A DNA stretch of 64,000 nucleotides from Costus lasius (lineage: Eukaryota; Streptophyta; Magnoliopsida; Zingiberales; Costaceae), in assembly GCA_027563935.2 (NCBI GenBank), contig CM050446.2:129741608-129805607 (forward strand), written 5' to 3'. Of this stretch, positions 24,701 to 36,700 are shown piece by piece (the first letter of the stretch is position 1; every line of letters begins with the position of its first letter). A program made the translations under genes and the position numbers. The notes below the pieces were generated by a model, which made no database searches, was not told the origin of the DNA, and was given only the letters and a program-made list of their open reading frames with translations.

Positions 24701-27700
24701 ACCACAAAAAGAAGATAGAGTCATGAGCATGTGACCATGTAAGAAGAAAATATAGGAAATAAAAGATAAAAATAGAAAAAAAAAATCTATCTCTTTTCTA
24801 CATCAGCATAATATCATGGCTACAAGTGTAAGGATAAAGCTGATGTAACTTTCAATTGCAAGAATCAATCACATTAATTGTAACTTATATGTTCTTAAAA
24901 AAATCCAATATATCCTACAAGAAAATGATGTTACCACTACGATGATGATACTGGCTATAGTAGTGCCTCATCTTGAGATTTTTACAAGTATTAAAAATGA
25001 CAAAGGTACATATTGAGTTTAGAGGAGAATTCAACATCTTGCCTTATATTTGTGAGAATAAGATCAATCATTATTAGATTTGTTACCTTAGCTTTTTTTT
25101 TTTTTTTTTTTTTTTGTGTGTAAGAAAGCAAGTTGTAATTAGTGGTAGAGGCAAGATTTGAACCTAGGACCTTGTTATCAACAATTAAAGTCTTTACTAG
25201 TTGAGCTAAACATTTGTTGAAATAAATCTTCTTTGTACAATAAAAAAGTATATGTTATAAGCTTTAAGCTAATTTACTTTAATATTAGTCACTTACTACA
25301 TATTGAAATTAAATAAGCTTTTTATTTAGAGAAAAAAAATGTGTTTCTACATATTTTAAGAATTATTTTTATACTAAGTTGATAAATATAAAACAAATGT
25401 AGTATGCCAAAATACTTGATTTGATTTTAGGAATTAAATGTTTGTTGTGAAGTTCATGAAAAACTTAGGTTATCACTTAATAGGTTCATTAATGGTTTTG
25501 AATAGTAATTATAAATGAGCTCATATTACAATTACATAATTATATAGAAAAGCTTCATTAATCACATTACTTGTAAGTTTACCAAATGGTGCACCAGAAA
25601 GCTAGGTACTATTTGACCTGAACTAGTGTAAATTAGAAATACCAGTCCGTTCATTCCTTGCATCAAACTGGTGAAATGATGCAATGTCAGCATCACTTTG
25701 AATATATGGAGTCAAAAAGCCCTAAACCTTTGAAGTTCATGAAAACTTGGGTTATGACTAATGGAAGCATGAGGTGTCATGTCACCATAACTTTGAATAT
25801 AGGGAGTCAAAAAGCTCTAAACCTTTGAAGTTCATAAAAAACTTAGGTTATGACTAATGGAAGCATGGGGTGCTTTTACTATCACATTTAGGGCCACATC
25901 ACATTTACTCTAGTCCAACTTGACAAAAATTCTCAATCCCGAATATTTATTCTTAGCTAAGTGACTAACCATATGAGATAGATGAAGTTGAGTGTTTGGA
26001 TAGTGCATACTGCATAGGATACCATGCATTATGTCTTATATATTACACATTTCACATGAAAACAAATCAAAATTTTTTGTTAGTTTTATAACGTGTGAAG
26101 AAGAAGTGTCGCAACCCGCTTATTAAGCAAACTAACTTCTTAGTTTGAAGTTTGAACAATGTGACCCAAATTTAAGAGCTTGAGTCTAAGTTAATAGTAA
26201 TAAGCTCAACATTATATATCATATCTTCTTTCCTCCCACTCCTCAGGACTAAATCGGGTTATCACAATCTTCCCCATTTATGACTTGACATTCTCGTCAA
26301 ACTCAAAGCTTAACACATGTCTAAAGAGCATTCCTTAGTCGGAAATATGTGAAATCAGCCTCATGATGGCTCCACCATCCTTGACAACCCTTTTCTATTG
26401 GCTTCTCACCATTCGTAGGGCTATCCTTTGATACTATTTGTTACTAACTGACTTAATGAGCAAATTTACCTATTTGCTTAGCGAGCCCAAAGTAATATGA
26501 CCCAATTTAAAATACCTAAGCTCACCGAGTCTTATATACCATATCTTTTTCTCTTACTCTTTATATAGGACTAAATTGGGATATCACATGGAGCTAGGAG
26601 GATAGTTAATGATTGATGAGTTACATGGTCAAGCTTAATATGTAAACCACATTCTCATCCATATAAAATGGCATGAGCACATATAACCTCATTATTTATG
26701 AAAGAATGATAATTTGTATGGATTCAAATAGTGGATTGTAATGATAAGAAATAATGTAACATTTCACCCATAAAAGGGTATATTTATCTTCATGGGTCAG
26801 CCTTGGTTACATAACTTATTTATGATCAATCTTGACAAAGAAAAACACTAAACACAAAGGTAAAACCATTCTAGTTAACTCTACTAAATCTAGTAAGCTA
26901 GAAAGTAAGCTTGACCTATAGATATTATTATTTCAACTATCTAAGTAATCCCTTCAACTTATTACACAGAGGAGAAACCTCTAAAATCATGTAGACCTTA
27001 GTATTATATAAGTGTTGGTTGGTGAGTTGATACCTATCTATTCTACTTCTAAAAGTAAAAAAGCTTTTGTATGATTTTCAAAAGACAGATTATGATAAGT
27101 TGTCTAATTATTTGTTATCATTAACAAATATTTAACATGCTTGTGATCTTGTTCGAAGTTCAGAATTAACCAATCAACCATTCTATATATACACTGATGG
27201 TTATGTCATTAACAAAACTACAATCAAGTGTAAGTTTTCAAACCTTTACAAAGTGGGAATCACTAGTTATGATTAGATTTAGGGATCAGTGAAAAGGATG
27301 CCTTTACAGTATCTAGCTTATATGAATATTTTAATCATGCTTTTTAGTAAGAGGATGATGAACCAAGTCATGTAGTTCAGTTCATCATTAATAAATTCTT
27401 AATGATGATGATAACAATAAATTCTTAATGATGATGATAACAAGGTCTTGGGATTGATCCCGCCTTCATCTATTACTTGCCCACGTCAAGAAAAAGGAAA
27501 ATCTTAGTGATGTATTTTCATAATATCTTATACATCCAAACAAATGATGACCACACAAATCATTTGCAGCTAGACTTTTCTAAAGTTATGTAAAAAAAGT
27601 GACCCTTCATTGTGGACTAAATGATCATCTAGACTTTTCTAGGTATAAGAAAATGGTGACTAAGGCTTGTATCCTTAGGTACCAAATTTTGCTAAGACTT

Positions 27701-30700
27701 CAATGGTTTCATATGATCTCTCGATGACTAGAATAGAAGATACTTAAGTCAAGAAGGTCACAATTGATTTCTTTAATAAAAAAAATTCAATGAGATCAAA
27801 CAATATTGTTCCATTTATAATAGTGGTCTACACTATTATATAAGCACTAGAGATATTACTTAACGTATAATAAGTTTGGTTTGCTTTTTACACTTAAAGC
27901 ACATGTCATTATGTTTTCTTTAGTTTCCAAAGAAATTGAGTGGCAAGCATAATTGATATCTAGAGGTTATTCAAGTATACACTTTTCTAGTAGCATCATT
28001 CTTGCATTGAAACTAAAAAAATGATGATTGAGAAAAAATATTCTCACATTAATCTCAGACTTTGCACTTCTTAAACTTCAGTTAAAGAATTCTTATTTTA
28101 AAAATTACATGTTGAGGCCTTGATAGTCATTTTTTATGGAGATAAGACCATTGTCTTAGTTGTCTAAGTTTTTTTTTAGCCATTTATGAAGTGAAATATT
28201 GTCAAATTTGACTTTCAATATTGACTTGTTAATTAGAGAAAGTACAAAATAGAATATTCATGTATTCTTATTGCTTATTGCACATGAACTAGTGTCATGC
28301 CCTTGTTTACGGTAATATTTTTTTATGATTTTTACTTGTGAGTCAACGGTTGACTCGAGTCCAAATACGTCAACGCAGGTATCACAACGGTCGAAACCGT
28401 CGGATTGGGCGCGACTGGCGGAGTCGGTTCCAGCCCGACTATGGACTCTACGGAAGATCGCTGTCGTTCCAACACGATTGATCAACGCTCGCGATTTACC
28501 GAGAACCGGTATCGCTGAGTCGAACCGGGTTCACTCGAACCCAAATGGAACACACCCGTAACCAACACCGTCGTATGGGGTCCACTATAGCAAACAACTG
28601 TTTCCGCTTACCTGGAGGAAGCGGAGGGGAGTAATCGGATGTCCCGCGTGTGGGAGTCGGACTCACCCAGTGTCCGCGGATCAAGCTGGCACCCGGCGAT
28701 CACGGACAGTCATCTACACGGCGTCGCACGCCGGTGACAGAAAGGACTCAGTCGGCTCCTCACTCGCACGCCGGCGAAGAGGCCGGACGACGCTCCGCAG
28801 GCGAAGTCCCACGTAGGGGACGAAGTAGTCCACGGCCTCGTCCTCCTCGCACGTAGGCGAGAACGACCGGAAGAATGTCCCGCGGGACTGTATGTACGTA
28901 CGCGTCTCCGGCGGACAACCACGTGAAGCCGGCGGATGGGCGAGCCGTCCTCGTTCACGCCCGCGGAGCACGGTTTGCATGCGTTTGCTGGCAAGCGAAG
29001 GGCTGATCGCCCTCTCCTCGGCGCTGTAACCTTGATGAGGAAAGGAGGAGTCGCCTCCGGCGGCTGGCGGCGCCGGGAGGATGGTCTGGCAGTTGAGGAA
29101 GGGGAATAGGCGGCCGAAGGCTGAAGGTCTGCTTGGACGGCACCTGGTTCCAGCGGCAACGCCGAGCTCGCATGCAGGTGGGGAGACAAGTGGGAAGAGG
29201 AGGCCGCACGTAGGCGGCAGAGAGGACACAGGGGAGCTCCGCACGCAGGCGGAGGGAGCTCGTCTGGCGAGCAAAAGACGGCTGCACGCAGGCAGGTCCG
29301 GGCCGGTAGTTCACGCATGCAAGCGGCCGGCGTCGAACAGGGAGAAGACGGAGAGGCGGCGAGAGGGTTCGGACACTACAGGCAGGACGCGAGAGGGTTT
29401 GCCTGAAACCGGGAGCTCGGCCGGGAACAAGGATTAGAGAAGGGAATACCTCGGCGATCACTCAGGCCGCCGGCTCCGTCGAGTCGGTGAAGCTGATGCG
29501 TCGCGGCCTTCCAAGGCGTTCTGAAGTTCCGTCGGCGCCGGAGACGACGAAGGGTGCGAGGAAGAAACGGAGGAGGTCGGGGAGCTCCACGCTAACCATT
29601 CCACCCACCCGCACCATCGGTAGCGTTTGGGGAGCTCGGCGAGAGGACGTCCGACGACGCTGGAAGATTCATTGTGGGAAAAGTCGCCGGAGAGGTTTGG
29701 AGCGCGAGGGGTTCGTCAGAAAAAATGGAAGCAGAGACGTCGACGTCCGCCGCTCTCCCCATTTTCTTCCCGTTCGTGCCTCGTCCACGTCGGCACATGG
29801 CTCGAGACCCTCGACCCGTCACGTCAGCGCATGCGCGCCGCGTCCACGCCCACGCCGCCTCATTGACGAACGCATTCATTCGTTCGAACTGGACTTGGGC
29901 CCGCCCGAATTTTCACCCGCCGCCCGATTTGGGGAAGCTAGGCTGAGGCGCTCCTATGGGTTGAAATTGGGCCGCGCCCAATCTTCGGCCCGTAGGCCTA
30001 ACATTCTTTCCCTCCGGAGCTGTCGGCGACTCAAAGTAACGTCGGATCTCTTCCTCGAGCTGCCACAGTTCGGACGCCTTATACCACGTAGCTTCTTCCA
30101 TTGGAGAACCTTCCCACCGAATAAGAAACTCTGTTCGTCGGTTCATCCTGCTATGTCCCAAAACTCGGTGATCTAAAATCTTTCCAATCCGTTGGTCGAA
30201 CTCCGTTCGAACCGTAGGAGGCGCGCGAAGCGACTATGACCGAGTTGGATCCCTCGGATCCTTATGGAACCTCTTTAGGAAGCTCACATGGAATGTCGGA
30301 TGCAGTTTCATCCTGTTGGGGAGCTTCAGACGATACGCAACTGAGCCAACCCGACTAAACACCTCGAAAGGTCTATCGTATCTCTGTATAAGTCCCCGAT
30401 GTGCTGCCTTCGTAGATATCTTCCTCCATATATGCGGACTAAGTCGGAGAAGCACTAAGTCACCCACAGCGAATTCTTCATCCCGACGTCGACGATTTGC
30501 ATATTGTTGCATTCGTCGAGCTGCTAGCTCGAGGCTGTCCCTAGCCTCCTGGAGCGACTCCATTCGCTCGCGAGCTGCCCATTGAGCCGCATGACAGCTC
30601 CCCTCGGAGGTCCTCATCGCGTAGGAGTTAGGGGTTGTCTCCCTAACACAAGCTCAAAGGGGTTATGCCCCGTAGACGATGATCTGTGGAGATTGTAGGC

Positions 30701-33700
30701 AAACTATGCCGAATCAATCCACTTCACCCAGTCCTTCTGACTCGCAGTCACTTTTGTGACGGAGGTAGTCCTTCACGAGGGTATTCACCCGCTCCGTCTG
30801 TCCATCCGTCTGGGGATGATTTGCTGTGGAGAAGTTTAACTTCGTTCCCAACTTGTCGAACAGAGTCGACCAAAATCGTCCGGTGAACCGGGCATCCCTA
30901 TCGCTCACGATATCAGTTGGGATCCCAAAATGTTTCACTACGTTTTGAAAGAACATATCTGTAGCTACCATAGTTGAGAATGGTTCAGGTGCTGGAAGAA
31001 AAACTTCATACTTGGAGAATTTATCTACAACCACGAATATTGATGTTTTCCCTTCGACCTTGGGAAACCCACCAATAAAATCCATGGACACATTTGTCCA
31101 AGGGGTCTCGGGTATAGGTAAGGGTTGCAACAACCCGGCCGGTAACCTCCGATCGACCTTGTCTTATTGACAAACATGACATGTCGGACATACATCTTAA
31201 TGTCGGTACGCATATCTGGCCAATAACATGGCCTGGACAACAAGGGGAGCATGCGCCTTTGTCCTGGATGACCGGACCACAGGGTATCATGGAGTTCCCT
31301 AAGTAGCTCACGTCGCAATCCACCGGATGCGGGAACTAGTGGCCTCTCGCCACGGGCCATGACAACGTCATCGTCCCCCAAATAATATCGTCGGGTCGTA
31401 CCTGACTTGATCTGCTCAACAATCTTTTGATATGTCTCATCAAAAGTGGTTGTTGCTTTTATCCTCGTAAGGAGATCTCCTTCCACTCTAGATATTGCAA
31501 AGCAAACTAAGCCATTTAGCCTACTCAGTGCATCAGACACTACATTAGCCTTTCCAGGCTTGTGTTCCCACTGGAACTGGAATTCTGCTAGGAATTCCTG
31601 CCATCTGGCCTGCTTTGCCAACAATTTCTTCTGTGTGGTAAAATATGTATTCGCCACATTGTCAGTCTTCACCACGAAGGCGTTACCTAGGAGATATACT
31701 CTCCATGTTCGGAGGCAGTGCACCACTGCTACCATTTCCTTTTCATGCGCAGAGTACCTATGCTCTGTCTCATTCAGCTTTCGACTCTCGAAAGCTACAG
31801 GATGCCCATCCTATATCAACACACCACCGATTGCCTGATCCGATGCATCAGTGTGAACCACGAAAGGTTTTCCAAAATCTGATAATTTCAGGATCGGTTC
31901 AGAAGCTATACGCTCTTTCAAGTCTTGAAAGGTCAACTGACACCAATCGTCCCAACCTCAGTTGGTATTCTTTTTCAGCAAATTGCTGAGGGGTGCAGTC
32001 ACTCTCGAGAAACCCCGAATGAACTTTCGATAAAAGTTCACAACACTAAAGAAACTCCTCAACTCGGTCTAATTCGAGGGGACTTGCCATTCCACAATGG
32101 CTCGGACCTTGCCCTTGTCCATCTGCACCTGGCCGTGGCCTACCACATGTCCAAGGAAAAATATCTCTTCTGACATGAAAGTGCATTTCTCTAGCTTTAA
32201 ATAAAGTTGATTTTCCCTCAAAACTTGAAGAATCCTATTCAAATGTATCAAATGTTTCTTAACGCTTGAGGAATACACCACTATATCATCCAGATATACT
32301 ACGACGAAGTCATCTAGAAAAGGTGCTAATACCTAGTTCATCAGATGACAGAACGTCACTGGAGCATTGGTTAGCCCAAAGGGCATGAACCAAAAACTCA
32401 AATGCTCCATAATGGGTCACGCAGGCTGTCTTCCGTTCATCTCCCTCGGCGATACGAACTTGCCAGTAGCCCGATCTCAAGTCAAGCTTGGAGAATATCT
32501 TAGCTTTTTCCGGTCTATCCAGCAGATCTGGGATTAGTGGAATAGGATAGTAGTCCCGGACTGTTATTTTATTCAGTTCTCTGTAATCCACACAGAACCT
32601 CAAGGACCCGTCTTTCTTCTTTTGGAATAGGACCGGGGCTCCATACGGTGACACGATTGGCCGCACAAACCCTGCTTCCAACAACTGGTCTAGTTGTTTG
32701 TGGAGCTCGGCCAACTCCACCGGCGGCATCCTATAAGGAGCCTTGGATGGGGGAGTAGATCCTGCCATAAGCTCTATCTTGTGGTCGATCCCTCTCCTAA
32801 GTGGGAGGTGCTTCGGTAATTCCGAAGGCATCACGTCAGCAAACTCCTCCAACACTTTTTTGACCGCCAAGGGAGTCTCATTCCTTGTGGGGTGGGGGTC
32901 CTCCACCCAAACGGCCATAAGCGTCGGATCCCCTTGGCGCAACCCTGCAGCCAAGGCGTTCGCCGACAAGGGCACTCCCCAGGAGTCCCTCTTCTTTCCC
33001 TTCCTCGGCACCGTGCTCCCAATGCACGGCACGAGGCAAGGGGAATCCTCATTGTATATCTGTATCCCATACAGATAATACATCATAGCTATTTTTGCCT
33101 TAACCAAAAGTTCGAGGCCAAAGATAGCTTTATAGTCTGACAGTTTCAGAATCTTCGCATGACAGTGGTCCTGCCAACTGCCGATTACGATATCTACATC
33201 GTACGATACCCTTACGACCTCAGGGTCTACTGCACCAACCGACCTCACTCGGTCCTGTGCTGGGGACATCTTAAGTCCCACTCTCTTAGCCGTGGCTTCG
33301 CTTATGAAAAGGTGCGACACACCTGTATCAATCATAGCGTTCACCGACTGAGAGTTTATAAGGGACACAATATATAGTAACATTGGCCTCTCTCTACTAG
33401 TAGAGGCAGTGCCCAATACCAGGGGATTCAGGAGCGCCTCCTGATCCCGTACGTCATTCTCACCTTCTGCTAATGCAGTGGGAGGGCGGTCCCCGACCGC
33501 CTTCATCGGCACTAGAGTCGCCAGCCGACTCTTCTGCGTGAATGACTCTTTGCCCTTCACGGTGAACAAACTCTTCGTTCGAGAGGTAGAAGCCATACCA
33601 CTCGCAGTGGCCGAGGCTAAGAAGGGGACATGTTCCCCGGACCCTATGTGGTCCATCATAGCTTCCGCAACTCGATACAACTGCTGCGCATAGTCCTGGA

Positions 33701-36700
33701 TGTTCGCAACATGCCGGACTCTCTCGAGGGTGCCCCTCGTAGAACACATCAAGTTCCTTGGAAGGAACTGAGACACGATCTCCGTTTTAAGCCTCTCCCA
33801 AGAGGGCTTACAGGCTAGATCGATCCCGAATAAGTTGGAAGCGGTCTGAATCCGCCCCAACACTTTTGCATCTCCGAAGAGATGCGGGATGCAAGCTTGG
33901 GCTTGCTCCCCCTCGGGGATCTGAATAGTTTTTGAATATGTTTCCATCTCCCAATGGAAGTTCGCAACTTCCTTGGAGCAACGCACCCCTCCGAAAGGGT
34001 AGGCTCCAAGACGCGTTCCATCGCGTCTTCGTGCCCACTCCCACGACGCACGTGAACCCCATTGGCTAACGGGTTCGGATCCGAATTCAGGTGGCGCCCG
34101 ATCCCTTTCCCCGGCCTGAACAACAGGAGTGCTCAAGTAGGTCGTGGGCCGAAATGTGGGTCGTCGCACGACGGTCCCCTGGCCGTGATCGGCCGTGGTC
34201 GGTGCTATCGAAGCCGCCGTAGCACGCTCTGCCTGGGATGCCTCTAGCTCCTCGGTGGGCCGCGCCACCTGAGCTATGAGGCGCTCGTTGGAGACGAGCA
34301 GTGTGGAGATGATCTTCACTGAGATGTGGGGGTCCAAAATCCCATCTCCGACTATATCCTGGAGGGACGATAATCTGATGTTCATCAAGGATCCCATCTG
34401 CTCGCAGCAGTTGGGTCAAACAAGAATCACAAGTACGACACTCGTACTGGTTGGAACACGCAGACCTGGCCTCTAATACCAAGCTGTCACGCCTTTGTTT
34501 ATGGTAATATTTTTTTTATAATTTTTTACTTGTGAGTCAACACTTGACTCAAGTCCAAATACGTCAACGCAGATATCACAACGGTCGAAACTGCCGGATT
34601 GGGTGCGACTGGCGGAGTCAATTCCTCGAATCGACTCCCAGCCCGACTATGGTCTCTGCGGACGTTCGCTGCCATTCCAACACGACTGGATTAACGTTCG
34701 CGATTTACCGAGAACCGGTATTGCTGAGTCGAACCGGGTTCACCCGAACCCAAATGGAACACACCCGTAACCGACCGCATTGGATGGGGTCCACTACAGC
34801 AAACAACCGTATCCGCTTACCCGGAGGAAGCGGAGGGGAGTAACCGGACGACCCGCGTGTGGGAGTCGGACTCACCCAGGGTCCGCGGATCAAGCCGGCG
34901 CCTAGCAATCGCAGACGGTCGTCTACACGGCGTCGCACGCTGGTGACAGAAAGGACTCAGTCGGCTCCTCACTCGCACGCCGGCGAAGAGGCCGGACGAC
35001 GCTCCGCAGGCGACGTCCCACGTAGGGGATGAAGTAGCCCACGGCCTCATCCTCCTCGCACATAGGCGAGAACGACCGGAAGGATGTCCTGTGGGATTGT
35101 ATGTACGTATGCGTCTCCGGCGGACAACTACGTGAAGCCGGCGGACGGGCGAGCCGTCCTCGTTCACGCCCGCGGAGCACGGCTTGCATGCGTTTGCTGG
35201 CAAGCGAAGGGCTGATCGCCCTCTCCTCGGTGCTGTAACCTCGATGAGGAAAGGAGGAGTCGCCTCCGGCGGCTGGCGACGCTGGGAGGATGGCCTAGCG
35301 GCTGAGGAAGGGGAACAGGTGGCCAAAGGCCAAAGGTCTGCTCGGGCGGCACCTGGTTCAAGCGGCACCTGGTTCGGGCGGCAATGCTGAGCTCGCATGC
35401 AGGTGGGGAGACAAGTGGGAAGAGGAGGCCGCACACATGTGGCAGAGAGGAGACAAGGAAGCTCCGCACGCAGGCGGAGAGAGCTCATCTGGCGAGCAGA
35501 AGACAGCTGCACGCAGGCAGGTCCGGGTCAGTAGTTCACGCACGCAGGCGGCCGATGTCGGACAGGGAGAAGACGGAGAGGCGGCGAGAGGGTTCGGCTA
35601 CTACAGGTAGGACGCGAGAGTGTTCGCCAGAAACCGGGAGCTCGGCTGGGAACAAGGATCAGAGAAGTAAGGGAATACCTCGGCGATCACTCAGGCCGCC
35701 GGCTCTGTCGAGTCGGTGAAGCTAATGCGTCGCCGCCTTCCGAGGCGTTCTGAAGTTCCATCGGCGCCGGAGACGACGAAGGGCGCGAGGAAGAAACGGA
35801 GGAGGTCGGGGAGCTCCACGCTAACCGTTCCACCCACCCGCACCATCGGTAGCGTTTGGGGAGCTCGGCGAGAGGACGGTCGACGACGCCGGAAGATTCA
35901 CGGAGGGAAAAGTCGCTGGAGAGGTTTGGAGCGCGAGGGGTTCGTCAGAAAAAATGGAAGCGGAGACGCCAACGTCCGCTGCTCTCCCCATTTTCTTCCC
36001 GTTCGTGCCTCGTCCATGTCGGCACGTGGCTCGAGACCCTCGACCAGTCACGTCAGCTCACGCGCGCCGCGTCCGCGCCCACGCCGCCTCATTGACGAAC
36101 GCATTCGTTCGTTCGAACTGGATTCGGTCCCGCCCGAATTTTCACCGGCCGCCCGAATTGGGGAAGCTAGGCTGAGGCGCTCCTATGGGCTGAAATTGGG
36201 CTGCGCCCAATCTTCGGCCTGCAGGCCTAACAACTAGTATGGATGTTCTTAAGTGCATTTCATCCATCTTAGTAATTGCCATGATACGTCTCATTTAGCC
36301 AAATTGTTTTCTATGATTGCACGTGTTAACAGCTATTGCTGTGTCAAAGTAAATCATGATTTTGTAAACTAATTTAATAAGGTTCTTTGAAATGCTTTGG
36401 CACACACCTTAAGACGATGTTTATTTGGAAGTGTTCAGGTGGAGAGAAAGGGTGCAAAAAGAAAGGGTTAAATTTCTATTATGGTTGTTTATTTAGAGAT
36501 GGTTGTGCGTGAGAAAGACTCATTACTGCTATAAGCCTATTAGAATAGAACACACCTTAGCATTGTTTCTAACATTAACTCTCACAGGTCTAAACAACCT
36601 ACATTCCAGTAGATTTGCGCTACCAAGATCCTTGTAAAGGATTTTTCAACTTAGAAATCGACTTTAGTAGCATTTTTTAGAAGATGGCTTTAATTTACAA

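Larger units (their letters stand above)
28293..36232 (-). mobile_element. Galadriel-like chromovirus (Ty3/gypsy LTR retrotransposon), defective
   Basis: A 7,940-bp element with LTRs 28293-30003 (3' LTR, 1,711 bp) and 34485-36232 (5' LTR, 1,748 bp). The LTRs are TGTTAGGCC...GGCGTGACA-type on the minus strand. Flanks are ACTAG on both sides. The 4.48-kb interior encodes gag, protease, RT, RNase H, integrase and a chromodomain on the minus strand, antisense to the LSI2-like gene. A tRNA-iMet primer site and a polypurine tract are in the correct places. Integrase and RT sequence style suggests the Galadriel lineage; this is by resemblance. The LTRs are clearly similar but carry point changes and small indels, including a 16-bp duplication near 35350 in the right copy. 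Frameshifts and a stop in RT make it defective. Confidence 0.93.

Noticed and set aside
27440..27480. Second SINE candidate (GGGATTGATCCC, box B-like)
   Set aside because: No box A, no tail and only one partial box; too little to support.
28710..29461. Long overlapping ORFs, up to 202 codons, in the left LTR; repeated at 34817-35719
   Set aside because: Same sequence present in both LTRs; open frames follow from GC richness. No domain.
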